A stretch of DNA of 22,577 nt, taken from CAZYWA01 sp964650975 [NCBI: uncultured bacterium]. GTDB taxonomy: Bacteria > JADJOY01. The stretch spans positions 1-22,577 of the forward strand of contig CAZYWA010000061.1 in the NCBI GenBank assembly GCA_964650975.1, written 5' to 3'. Shown one piece after another: positions 6,691 to 14,703 of the stretch (the stretch's first letter is position 1; the number at the start of each line of letters is the position of its first letter). The notes beneath the pieces were generated by a model that saw only the letters and a list, made by a program, of their open reading frames with translations, did no database searches and was not told where the DNA came from. Made by a program: the position numbers and the translations under genes.

Positions 6691-8901
6691 CTAAAGAGGG
6701 TATGGTTGCAGGCCCTGTCCGGCACCACCCGTCTCAGCCGCGGGACGCTCCCTGCGAGCGCGACGTGGACGGTGGCGATCGAACGAGAGCGAGCGACGTG
6801 CGAGGACCAAAGCGAGCATCAGTCCGACCGGCAGGATCGCCGCCCGCGCACCGCTCGCTCCATCGATCGCTCCCACCACGCACCCGCCTCCGCCGCCACC
6901 CCCGCCGCCGCCGCGGACAGTGATCGTTCGGGTATCGGCGACGCCGCTCGCGCGGCCGGCGCTGTTGGTGCACGTGAGCGACACGGCGAACGTCCCGGCC
7001 GTCGCGAAGGTGACGGACCCCGGATCCTCGGCCGTCGATGGCGCCACTCCCGAGTCGCCGAAGGTCCAGGACGCGGTGACCGGGCCGGGCGTGAACGAGT
7101 CGACGCAGCTTCCCGAGAACGCGACGGACTCGCCCGGACGGATCGTCACGTCGGCGGCGGGCACGTCGATCGAGGCAATCGGCGCCGAGCCGACCCGCTC
7201 CGCGAGCAGCTGCGCCGATCCCATCGCATCGGCGCGTCCCGCGCCACCCACGTCCTCGAATCCGGGCGCGCCGATGTCGACGGCGCCGTCCATGAGCGCG
7301 GCGCGAAGGTCGGCGACCGAGGCGCTCGGGAAAGCGCTGCGGAGCAACGCCACGATCCCCGCCACGTGCGGCGCCGACGCGGAGGTGCCGCAGAAGGGCG
7401 ACTTGATCTCGCCCCGTCCGGTCACCGACACGCAGTCGATGCTGCTCACCTCGGGCTTCCGCCGCTCTTCGTCCGCCGGGAAATGGATCGTGGACGGCCC
7501 CGCCGAGCTGTAACTGGTGACGTCGTCGTGGCCGGGGTCGGTGGCGTTGATGGCCGCCACCGCCACCACGTCGCGGGCCGCCGCGTGGCCGAAGACCGAG
7601 TCGAGCGCCGAGCCCAGGGCCTGCGGTCCGTAGCCGACCCGCTGCTCGAAGAAGAGCTCCAGGTCTTGCGCCACACCGCTCTCGCGGCGGATCACCACGT
7701 CGAGCATGCAGGCCGACGACTGGCTGCACGGCAGCACCAGGCCCTCGAACGGGTGCCCCGGATCGAAGCGCGTCGAGCATGCGGTGGTGGTGACGCCGCC
7801 GTCGGTGGTGATGCAGAGCGCGTAGTCGTCGGTGGGAGCGTCGTACGGATTCGACCACTGGAGGTACGCGGTCAGGCCGGCCGGCGGCACGCGGACCGGC
7901 ATGGTGATCTGACCGCCGAAGTCGTGCGAGTGGGCGGCGTCGCCGGCGTCGGCGAAGTGCGCCTGATAGTGACTGTCGCCGAAGTTGCCCGCGGCCGAGA
8001 CCCACACCGCGCCCTTCGATACCGCTCCTTCCACCGCGCTCGCGTCGATCCCGTCGGCGAACCACGGCGTATCGAGGAAGTTCACGTCGTCGACGATCAC
8101 CTGGGCGCCGAAATCGTCCACCAGCGACTGGGCGCACGCCTCGAACTCGAGGATCGTCTGGGGCGCCTTGTTCCCGCCGCCGCAGAACGCGAGCTTCGCG
8201 GCGGGTGCCAGGTCGTGAATCACCTCGAGGAGCGTCGAGCCTTCGTCGCCGACGCCGCCGGGACCCTGGATCGTCACGTCGGCCGGCAGGTCGCCGGACG
8301 CCTGGGCGAGCTGGATCTCGAGCGCGCCGTCGGAGATGGCGCCGACGCGCACGCCCTGCCCGTCCACGCCCTTCGCGCGCAGCGCGTCGGCCCGCACGAT
8401 GGCGTCGCCCTCGGTATCGACCGAGCCCGTCTGCGCCACGCCGTAGCTCGGCGGCACCACGGCGCGGACGAACGGCAGCGCGGCGACCGCCCCCACGCGC
8501 GCCGCAGGCACCCACGCCTGCACCAGACCGTGCCGCTCGCTCGCGATCTCGATCTCGGCGCCCGAGGCCACCAGTGCGGCTCGCTCGGCGTCACCGATCG
8601 ACGCGACGCGCACGAACACCTGGATCCGTCCGGCGGCATCGGCCCACACCGCGCGATCGGCACCGACGGCCGCCGTCGCGGAGCGCCCGAACGACGACGC
8701 GATCGCGGCGCGCGACCCGAAGGCGCCGGGCTCGCGCAGCGCCTCGAGCGCCCGCTCGATGAACGGGCTGACTCGCGCGGTGGCGCCCGATACCGGCCGA
8801 TCGGCGCCCGCGTGCGCCGCGGACACGGTCCAGGCAAGAAGCAGCACACTCGCCCGTGTCGCACGTGCCCACCCGCGAGTTGGGAGCTGGAATGCCGCCA
8901 T
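6691..8901 (-). CDS. Secreted S8 (subtilase)-like protease with PKD domain and C-terminal sorting signal
   Basis: 736 residues from ATG 8901, which has GGAGG 10 nt upstream and gives a good signal peptide (cleavage near AHA-GA, residue 31). Subtilase features: Asp191 in VRVGAISDG, oxyanion Asn306 in SAAGNFG, and catalytic Ser507 in CGTSASAPHVAG. The usual HGTHVAG block is absent; its place is taken by DEGSTLLEVIHDLAP (219-233). A PKD-like beta-sandwich follows (about 575-662; SWTFGDSG, FATAGTFAVSLTCTN). The C-terminus is a ten-glycine run, Cys674, a hydrophobic helix (about 686-701) and Arg-rich residues, a tripartite sorting signal. A 30-residue tail after the Arg cluster is longer than usual. 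The gene is divergent from the GH31 gene over 100 bp, with a TATAGG box at 8938-8933 as a possible -10. Confidence 0.88.
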   Translation of the reverse strand: MAAFQLPTRGWARATRASVLLLAWTVSAAHAGADRPVSGATARVSPFIERALEALREPGAFGSRAAIASSFGRSATAAVGADRAVWADAAGRIQVFVRVASIGDAERAALVASGAEIEIASERHGLVQAWVPAARVGAVAALPFVRAVVPPSYGVAQTGSVDTEGDAIVRADALRAKGVDGQGVRVGAISDGALEIQLAQASGDLPADVTIQGPGGVGDEGSTLLEVIHDLAPAAKLAFCGGGNKAPQTILEFEACAQSLVDDFGAQVIVDDVNFLDTPWFADGIDASAVEGAVSKGAVWVSAAGNFGDSHYQAHFADAGDAAHSHDFGGQITMPVRVPPAGLTAYLQWSNPYDAPTDDYALCITTDGGVTTTACSTRFDPGHPFEGLVLPCSQSSACMLDVVIRRESGVAQDLELFFEQRVGYGPQALGSALDSVFGHAAARDVVAVAAINATDPGHDDVTSYSSAGPSTIHFPADEERRKPEVSSIDCVSVTGRGEIKSPFCGTSASAPHVAGIVALLRSAFPSASVADLRAALMDGAVDIGAPGFEDVGGAGRADAMGSAQLLAERVGSAPIASIDVPAADVTIRPGESVAFSGSCVDSFTPGPVTASWTFGDSGVAPSTAEDPGSVTFATAGTFAVSLTCTNSAGRASGVADTRTITVRGGGGGGGGGGCVVGAIDGASGARAAILPVGLMLALVLARRSLSFDRHRPRRARRERPAAETGGAGQGLQPYPL

Positions 8902-9001
8902 CGGTCTCGATCCTCCCGGCAAGATCGTGGAGCCTATACGCGCCCGGCCCAGTTTGCGCGCGACGACGCTCGTGCGAGGATCCCGCCGCGAGGATGAATC
9001 C

Positions 9002-11098
9002 GTGAAGCGAATCGAGCGAGGCCCGCGCCCAGGCGTTTCATCGATGCTGCTCGCGCTGGCGAGCTGCGTCGCGATCGGCTGCGGCGGGACCACCGGCGGC
9101 GGCGTCACCGTGCGCGACGCCGGCTCGACCGTGACCATCGACGGTCCTGGCGCACGGGTCGTCGCCTCGCGCGATCCATTCCGGCTGACACTCTCCTCGA
9201 CCGGCAGCCCCACCGTGCTGGAAGCGCCCGATCGCGGGCTCTTCTACGTGAGCAACGGCGCGCGCGTTTATCTCGAGACGCTCGAGCGGGTCGATCGCGC
9301 CAGCACGGTCGAGCTCCGGGTGGCGAGCGCGGGTGGCGTCGCGACGGTGGCGGTGTCCTTTCCCGCGAACGGGATCGCGCGGATCGCGCTCACGCCTCCG
9401 TCCGAAGCGCACGCCACCGCCGCGGGAGAGCGGCTCGCGTCGCCCGCCGACGAGTCGATCTACGGCCTCGCCGAACGTCCGGTCACCAACGCGATCGTCT
9501 CGGAGCTCTTCGCGGTCCCCACCGGCGGGCTCGACCGGCGCGGCACGACGGTGTCGATGAAGATGGAGGCGACGGTGGCGCTCTTCACGCCGTTCTTCCA
9601 GACCTCGCGCGGCTACGGAGTGTTCGTCGAAGGCACCGCGCTCGGGCGCTACGACCTGGCGGCGGCGAATCCCGACGCGCTCGAGCTCGAGTTCGACATC
9701 CCACGCGGCCGCGACTCGCTCGTCTACGATTTCTTCGGCGGACCGACGCCCGATGACGTGCTCGACCGCTACACCTCGGTCTCGGGCCGGCCGGTGCTCC
9801 CTCCCGAGTGGACGTTCAAGCACTGGCGCTGGCGCGACGAGCACCGCATCGGCACTCCCGCGATGCTCGACGGCGTACCGATGAACGCGGATTTCGTCGA
9901 CGACATCACCCATTACGAAGAGCTCGGCATCCCCATCGGGAACTACACCATCGACCGTCCGTGGGGAACCGGGGATCTCCCCAATCTGACCGAGCCCGAG
10001 GAGCCGGGCTTCGGCGATCTGGAGTGGGACACCACGCGTTTCCCCAACCCCGACAAGATGATCGCGGCGCTCACCAACCGCGGCTATCACTTGTTCCTGT
10101 GGGTGGCGCCGTGGGCGACCGGTGTCACGACGAACCGCGAGGCGAAGGAAAACGGCTATCTCGCGCCCAATTCGAAGTACATGATCGATTACACGAATCC
10201 CGCCGCCGTCGCGTGGTGGACGCCCAAGCTTCAAAAACTCATCCAGATGGGAGTTGCCGGCTTCAAGATCGATCGCGGCGACGAGGACACGCCGAGCGAC
10301 GACACCGACGTCTACTACGACGGTCGCACCGGCTCCGAGATCAAGAACGCGTATCCCGAGATCATGGCGAAGGTGCACTACGACGCGGTGAAAGCGGTGC
10401 GCGGCGACGATTTCCTCAACTACCCGCGCGCCGGCTACGCGGGCAGCCAGCAGTGGGCCGGTTTCTCGGCGGGCGATCTACCGGGCAAGGACTTCTTCAA
10501 AAACCCCACCGACGCCGGCCTCCGCCTCGGCATCCTCGCCGTCCAGAACGCGGCGCTCATGGGCTTCCCGATGTGGGGCTCGGATACCGGCGGCTACGAG
10601 CAGTTCGGCCAGCGCGAGGTGTTCGCGCGATGGCTCGAGTTCAGCGCGTTCTCACCGATCATGGAGATCGGCGGCACCGGCACTCACGCGCCCTGGGACA
10701 TGCCCACCGAGCCCAACTTCGATCAAGAGATGATCGACATCTACAAGCACTTCGTCACCATCCACCATGCGCTGGTGCCGTACTTCTACTCGCACGCGCA
10801 GGAAGCCCACCGCTCCGGACGCCCGATCGCGAAGCCACTCTTCATGAACTACCCGGACGACACGCGGGTGCGCGATCTGTGGCAGGAATTCCTGGTCGGC
10901 GACGACATCCTGGTGGCACCGGTCTGGCAGGTCGGCACCCGCGAGGAAGACGTCTACCTGCCCGCGGGATCGTGGGTGGATTACTGGGATCCGTCGCGCA
11001 CGTTCGATGGGCCCAAGGATCTGAAGGCCGAGCCGGCACCGCTCGACCGGATTCCGATTTACGTCCACGCCGGCTCGGCGGTGCTCGGCACGTTCTGA
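9002..11098 (+). CDS. GH31-family alpha-glycosidase, lipoprotein
   Basis: 698 residues from GTG 9002 (GAGG 8 nt upstream). The N-terminus is basic, then hydrophobic, ending in a lipobox (AIGC, Cys27), so the enzyme should be anchored outside the cytoplasm. Order: an N-terminal beta-sandwich (about 35-260), the (beta/alpha)8 barrel (about 265-595) with GFKIDRGDED carrying the expected nucleophile Asp424, WAGFSAGD with the expected acid/base Asp492, the GH31 signature MWGSDTGGY (524-532), and C-terminal beta domains with DDILVAPVW and LPAGSWVDYW. GH31 enzymes act on alpha-glucosides, alpha-xylosides or sulfoquinovosides; the substrate is not settled here. It shares a divergent intergenic region with the protease; an SD-containing leader is present. 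Confidence 0.95.
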   Translation: MKRIERGPRPGVSSMLLALASCVAIGCGGTTGGGVTVRDAGSTVTIDGPGARVVASRDPFRLTLSSTGSPTVLEAPDRGLFYVSNGARVYLETLERVDRASTVELRVASAGGVATVAVSFPANGIARIALTPPSEAHATAAGERLASPADESIYGLAERPVTNAIVSELFAVPTGGLDRRGTTVSMKMEATVALFTPFFQTSRGYGVFVEGTALGRYDLAAANPDALELEFDIPRGRDSLVYDFFGGPTPDDVLDRYTSVSGRPVLPPEWTFKHWRWRDEHRIGTPAMLDGVPMNADFVDDITHYEELGIPIGNYTIDRPWGTGDLPNLTEPEEPGFGDLEWDTTRFPNPDKMIAALTNRGYHLFLWVAPWATGVTTNREAKENGYLAPNSKYMIDYTNPAAVAWWTPKLQKLIQMGVAGFKIDRGDEDTPSDDTDVYYDGRTGSEIKNAYPEIMAKVHYDAVKAVRGDDFLNYPRAGYAGSQQWAGFSAGDLPGKDFFKNPTDAGLRLGILAVQNAALMGFPMWGSDTGGYEQFGQREVFARWLEFSAFSPIMEIGGTGTHAPWDMPTEPNFDQEMIDIYKHFVTIHHALVPYFYSHAQEAHRSGRPIAKPLFMNYPDDTRVRDLWQEFLVGDDILVAPVWQVGTREEDVYLPAGSWVDYWDPSRTFDGPKDLKAEPAPLDRIPIYVHAGSAVLGTF

Positions 11099-11114
11099 AA
11101 CGCGATCGAGCGCT

Positions 11115-11141
11115 GCCCACCGAGGGACCGGTGGGCCTCCA
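11115..11141 (-). repeat. REP-like element R1
   Basis: Read on the minus strand: TGGAG, arm GCCCACC, loop GGTCCCTC, arm GGTGGGC (perfect 7-bp stem). It forms a BIME-like inverted pair with R2, three bases away, and both lie between the converging GH31 and hydrolase genes, where they could also serve as a two-way terminator. Confidence 0.8.
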
Positions 11142-11144
11142 GTC

Positions 11145-11171
11145 TGGAGCGCGCGCGGTCCCTCGCGCGCG
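11145..11171 (+). repeat. REP-like element R2
   Basis: TGGAG, arm CGCGCGC, loop GGTCCCTC, arm GCGCGCG (perfect 7-bp stem). Opposite orientation to R1. A 21-base stretch at 11142-11162 recurs exactly at 13751-13771 (R4). Confidence 0.8.
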
Positions 11172-11192
11172 AGCGATCGATCGGCCGCGGTC

Positions 11193-12038
11193 TCAGCCGC
11201 CGCCGCGCACGAACGCGGCGATCTGCTCGAAGACCCAGCCGCGGCGGCCGTAGCGGTAGTCGTGGCTGCCCTTCGCCACCGGCACGAAGGTCGCGCCCGG
11301 GATGGCCTGGGCGACTCGTTTCCCGAACTCGAACGGAATCACCGGATCGGCGTCGCCGTGGAAGACCAGCGTGGGCATGTGGATGCGCGGCGCCTTGGCC
11401 AGCGTGTCGAAGTCGACCGGCGTCAGCCAGCGCGCCGGCAGATACGGAAACTTGAGCATCGCCATGTCGGGGATCGAGGTGAAGGGAGCTTGCAGGATCA
11501 GGTGCGAGCCGTAGCCGCGGCTCGCCATCTCGGCGGCGACACCGGTGCCGAGCGAGAAGCCCCACAGCGCGATCCGCGAGTCGGGGAGTCCGGAGGCGCG
11601 CAGGTGATCGAGGATCGCGCTGGAATCGGCATAGATCCCGCGCTCCGTGGGGCCGACACTCGACGATCTCCCGTAGCCGCGGTACTCGACCAGCACCGCG
11701 CCGAAGCCCAGCTTCTCGAGATCGCCGCCGATCCACTGGTCGATCCCCACCAGCTCGCCGTTGCCGTGGAACTGCACCACGATCGGCGCGTCGTCGCTGG
11801 GCGGATCGAAGACCAGCGCGTGCACCGGAACGCCATCGGCCGACGTGAGCGTGAGCACGTGCGCGCCGGCGACCAGCGGCGTCGGATCGTCCTTGGGCGC
11901 GGGAAAGATCATCTGAGTGGCGAACAGCACCACGCCCAGGGTGATGCAGGCGTAAGCGACGGCCAGCACCAGCAGCGCCCGTGACAACAGGTGCGCTGCC
12001 TTCCGTGCCAGGCGGCGTGGCGCCGCCGCCTCGCTCAT
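11193..12038 (-). CDS. Alpha/beta hydrolase, membrane-anchored (third gene of operon)
   Basis: 281 residues. An N-terminal membrane segment (about 19-42) follows a basic start, so the catalytic domain is expected outside the cytoplasm on a signal anchor. The fold resembles the Bem46/ABHD13/ABHD17 group (COG1073): oxyanion HGNG at 91-94, VLVEYRGYGRS at 115-125, nucleophile Ser162 in GFSLG, acid Asp231 in HGDADPVIPF, and His259 in GSHD. The triad is complete. Substrate is unknown; related enzymes are esterases, thioesterases or depalmitoylases. The ATG begins one base after the stop of the preceding paralog (TGAcATG), so translation is coupled. Confidence 0.9.
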   Translation of the reverse strand: MSEAAAPRRLARKAAHLLSRALLVLAVAYACITLGVVLFATQMIFPAPKDDPTPLVAGAHVLTLTSADGVPVHALVFDPPSDDAPIVVQFHGNGELVGIDQWIGGDLEKLGFGAVLVEYRGYGRSSSVGPTERGIYADSSAILDHLRASGLPDSRIALWGFSLGTGVAAEMASRGYGSHLILQAPFTSIPDMAMLKFPYLPARWLTPVDFDTLAKAPRIHMPTLVFHGDADPVIPFEFGKRVAQAIPGATFVPVAKGSHDYRYGRRGWVFEQIAAFVRGGG

Positions 12039-12039
12039 G

Positions 12040-12816
12040 TCAGGCCTCGCCCAGCGCGAACGCGACGATGCGATCCAGCACCCAGTGGAACTTGGCGCCG
12101 CCCGCGTGGCTCATGCCGGGCACCGGCAGGAACTCGGCGTGAGGGATCGCCTTCGCGACCTGCTCGCCCATCGAAAACGGCACGACGTCGTCCTCGTCAC
12201 CGTGCACCACCAGCGTCGGCAGCCGGATCGACGGCGCCTTGGCGAGGGTGTCGAAGCGATCGTCGATCAGGAGCTTGACCGGCGCCCACGGGACGCGCGC
12301 GGCGCCCATTTCCGGAATCGACGTGAACGGCGCTTGCAGCACCAAGCGCGCGGCGTGGCCGCGCGCCGCCATCTCGGCCGCGACGCCGGTGCCGAGCGAG
12401 TAACCCCACAGCACGATGCGCGTGTCGGGAACGTCGCGCGCCGCGAGCGCGGCGAGCGCCGCCTCGGCGTCGCGGTAGAGCCCGTCCTCGCACGGCGAGC
12501 CCTTCGTCGAGCGCCCGTAGCCGCGGTACTCGACCAGGAACATCGACGGGCCGCGCTGCGTCACGTAGCGGGCGAGACCGAACACGTCGCCGATCACGTT
12601 GCCGTTTCCGTGGAAGTAGACGATCACCGGCGCGTCCGCGCGCGCTCCCGGGAACGCGACCGCGCGCACCGGCACACCGTCGGACGCGGTGAGCGACAGC
12701 TCCTCGGCATCGGCCGGCACCGCGTGCTCGTCCGTGGTGGGCGCCGGATACACCATCCAGCCGCAGCCGCCGAGCCACACCAGCCCGGCCAGCAACCACG
12801 CACTGCGCCGAGTCAC
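12040..12816 (-). CDS. Alpha/beta hydrolase, lipoprotein (second gene of operon)
   Basis: 258 residues from GTG 12816. That codon overlaps the upstream stop (GTGA) and produces a signal peptide with a good lipobox (LGGC, Cys18); longer in-frame starts run deep into the neighbour and are rejected. The core matches its two neighbours: HGNGN at 69-73, VEYRGYGRS at 95-103, nucleophile Ser140 in GYSLG, Asp209 in HGDEDDVVPF, and His237 in GMSHAGG. Unlike the other two paralogs it is predicted to be lipid-anchored rather than held by a membrane helix. The substrate is unknown. Confidence 0.88.
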   Translation of the reverse strand: MTRRSAWLLAGLVWLGGCGWMVYPAPTTDEHAVPADAEELSLTASDGVPVRAVAFPGARADAPVIVYFHGNGNVIGDVFGLARYVTQRGPSMFLVEYRGYGRSTKGSPCEDGLYRDAEAALAALAARDVPDTRIVLWGYSLGTGVAAEMAARGHAARLVLQAPFTSIPEMGAARVPWAPVKLLIDDRFDTLAKAPSIRLPTLVVHGDEDDVVPFSMGEQVAKAIPHAEFLPVPGMSHAGGAKFHWVLDRIVAFALGEA

Positions 12817-13661
12817 CGAACGCGTCCCGTGGGGCTCCACTGACGGATGATCGGCGAGATGCCGTGCGTGAAGAAGTCGGTGACCGCGTTCCACAGCCAC
12901 TCGCCCTCGCGCGCCAGCAGATCGGCGTGGTCGCCGCCCTGGATTTCCACCAGCCGCGATTCGGCGAGCACTCCGCGCAACCGCTCGGGCATCGATGCGG
13001 GGATCACCCCGTCGCGATCGCCGTGCAGGATGAAGGTGGGCACCTGGATGGATTTGGCCTTTCGCAGCGTGTCGAAGCGATCGTCGATCGCCCAGCCCGC
13101 GGGGATCCATGGGTGGAGATGGCGGGCGACGTCCGGAATCGACGTGTAGGGCGCCTCCAGCAAGAGCCGCGCGCCGCGACCACGAGCCGCCATCTCGGCC
13201 GCGACACCGGTGCCGAGGGAAAAGCCCCAGAGCGCGATCCGGTCGGGACCGATCCCTTCCTTGAGCAGATGATCGAGCGCCGCCGTGGCGTCGGCGTAAA
13301 GCCCTTCCTCGGTCGGATGGCCGGACGCCGCGGAGCGGCCGTAGCCGCGGTACTCGACGAGCGTGGTCGCGAGCCCGCGCTGCGCCAGATCGCCCGCCAG
13401 GTCGACGTGGCTACCGATGACCTCGCCGTTGCCGTGGAAGTAGACGACCATCCACCGGAATCGCCGCGGACGGGTCTCGAGCACGTGCACCGGCGCGCCG
13501 TCCGCCGCGGTCAGCGTGATCTCGCGCACCGAGGGAGGGAGCATCCCTCCATCCTCGGCCGGCGCCGGATAGAGCATCTCCCGGTAGCGCTGGTGCACCG
13601 CGCCGCACAGCAACGCGTACGCGAGTCCCAGGGCCAGCGCCACACGGCGCAGCAGCAGCAT
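12813..13661 (-). CDS. Alpha/beta hydrolase, membrane-anchored (first gene of operon)
   Basis: 282 residues from ATG 13661. The start MLLLRR plus a hydrophobic stretch to about residue 22 is a signal anchor. HGNGE at 76-80, VEYRGYGRS at 102-110, nucleophile Ser148 in GFSLG, Asp217 in HGDRDGVIP and His245 in GGDHADL give a complete triad. Identity with the two downstream paralogs is high around the nucleophile (LWGxSLGTGVAAEMA) and RFDTLxKAxSI. It leads the operon; TAGTAT at 13673-13668 ends six bases before the ATG and no Shine-Dalgarno is visible, so the transcript may be leaderless. Confidence 0.9.
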   Translation of the reverse strand: MLLLRRVALALGLAYALLCGAVHQRYREMLYPAPAEDGGMLPPSVREITLTAADGAPVHVLETRPRRFRWMVVYFHGNGEVIGSHVDLAGDLAQRGLATTLVEYRGYGRSAASGHPTEEGLYADATAALDHLLKEGIGPDRIALWGFSLGTGVAAEMAARGRGARLLLEAPYTSIPDVARHLHPWIPAGWAIDDRFDTLRKAKSIQVPTFILHGDRDGVIPASMPERLRGVLAESRLVEIQGGDHADLLAREGEWLWNAVTDFFTHGISPIIRQWSPTGRVR

Positions 13662-13703
13662 GCCCGGATACTAACAGCCCGGTCGTGAGTCAGTTCGAGG
13701 CCT

Positions 13704-13730
13704 GGCCACCGAGGGACCGGTGGCCCTCCA
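13704..13730 (-). repeat. REP-like element R3
   Basis: Read on the minus strand: TGGAG, arm GGCCACC, loop GGTCCCTC, arm GGTGGCC. Relative to R1, one base differs in the left arm and is compensated in the right arm, so pairing is kept. Confidence 0.8.
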
Positions 13731-13753
13731 ACCGGAATCTCGGAGATGCCGTC

Positions 13754-13780
13754 TGGAGCGCGCGCGGTCCCCGGTGGTGT
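13754..13780 (+). repeat. REP-like element R4, degenerate
   Basis: TGGAG, arm CGCGCGC and the start of the loop (GGTCCC) are intact and identical to R2, but the second arm is replaced by unrelated sequence, so no stem can form. It pairs in orientation with R3 as R2 does with R1; this locus looks like a decayed copy of the R1-R2 unit with a longer spacer. Confidence 0.6.
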
Positions 13781-14110
13781 CGCCGTTTGCCGATCTCCGG
13801 TTCGAGCGCCGGCCGTCCGACGGCCGCGCTCGGGCACGGCTCGGCCACGATCGAGACCCGATCGTACGCTCGCCTCGCCTGCATTCGCCCGCGCGATCGG
13901 GGCTCACACCCCGCGAGTGCTCCCGGTGGGCGCGGGCTCGAGCGCCCTCGCACAGCCACCGGCCGTCCGTCGCCCGACCCGGTCCAGGTGGGCAAAGTGA
14001 GACGCCACCCGGTCCCCCGAGGCAGAGACTGCGCACGGCGCGCTCAGGCATACTGGCGGGTCGCGCGCCCAGCGCAGCCGAGGGATCTCGGCCCAGCTCG
14101 AGGAGAAACC

Positions 14111-14560
14111 GTGGCGAAAGTCGGCGAAGAGATCGAGTCGGTCTGCGGCAAGTGCGGCGACGTGTGGCACGTGGTCGCCGCCATGATCGGTTCCAAGGTG
14201 GTGAAGGTGGTCTGCAAGCGCTGCGGCAGCCAGCATCGACACCGTCCGCCCACTCCGGGCGGCGCCGCTGGCGCAAGCGCGCCCGCCGAGGCGAAAGCCC
14301 CGGCGGCGAAAGAGCCGAAGAGCAAATCCAGCAAATCGAAGGCTTCGGCAGCAACCGAGCCCGCGGCGAGGGTCGAGGCGGACCTTTCGAAGCCGGTGCG
14401 GCCCTATCGTGTGGTGGACACCTACAAGCCGCGCGAGCGGGTCGAGCACCGCACCTTCGGGCTCGGCGTGGTCGAGGAGCTGGCGGGCGCCGGAAAGATC
14501 CACGTGCGCTTCGAGACCGGCGTCAAGACGCTGCTGCACGGAACGCCGCCGGCCGCGTGA
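14111..14560 (+). CDS. Zinc-ribbon protein with C-terminal FGxG beta-barrel-like motif
   Basis: 149 residues from GTG 14111, preceded by GAGGAG at 7 nt. Residues 1-45 hold two CxxC pairs (CGKCG near 12, CKRCGS near 36), a likely zinc ribbon. The middle is a Lys/Ala/Ser-rich low-complexity linker. The C-terminus (about 100-149; ERVEHRTFGLGVVEEL, KIHVRFETGVKTLLHG) matches the short HxxFGxGxV module that ends UvrD/RecQ-type helicases and several small proteins of related bacteria, probably for nucleic-acid or RNA-polymerase contact. It has no export signal. A regulatory or nucleic-acid role is inference; no specific family name is claimed. Confidence 0.82.
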   Translation: MAKVGEEIESVCGKCGDVWHVVAAMIGSKVVKVVCKRCGSQHRHRPPTPGGAAGASAPAEAKAPAAKEPKSKSSKSKASAATEPAARVEADLSKPVRPYRVVDTYKPRERVEHRTFGLGVVEELAGAGKIHVRFETGVKTLLHGTPPAA

Positions 14561-14591
14561 GATTTTCCGGGGGCTCTTCGCTCAGCCTCGG

Positions 14592-14616
14592 TGGAGGGCT
14601 GCGGTCCCTCGCAGCC
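14592..14616 (+). repeat. REP-like element R5
   Basis: TGGAG, arm GGCTGC, loop GGTCCCTC, arm GCAGCC (perfect 6-bp stem), 31 bp after the zinc-ribbon stop. With R6 it brackets a 230-bp block as outward inverted ends. Confidence 0.78.
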
Positions 14617-14703
14617 GCTGTGTCGCGTCGCGATCCATGGCTGCGCACTCGTGGGACCGCATCGCTCCGACAGGTCCGTTCCGATCCGTTCGCACCGAGA
14701 GGC

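Larger units (their letters stand above)
13662..14110. other. 449-bp divergent intergenic region with REP-like elements, no gene seen
   Basis: Holds the start signals of the hydrolase operon (left) and of the zinc-ribbon gene (right). It carries R3 and the degenerate R4, plus a 7-bp hairpin (CGGCCGT-CCG-ACGGCCG, 13810-13826). A CATACT box at 14049-14054 could be a -10 for the zinc-ribbon gene. Open frames cross the region but lack a plausible ribosome site or domain, as expected for GC-rich DNA. Confidence 0.6.

Noticed and set aside
6649-8997. 782-codon open frame on + opposite the S8-like protease
   Set aside because: Arg/His/Asp-rich composition without motifs; antisense shadow of a gene with clear catalytic motifs and signal peptide.
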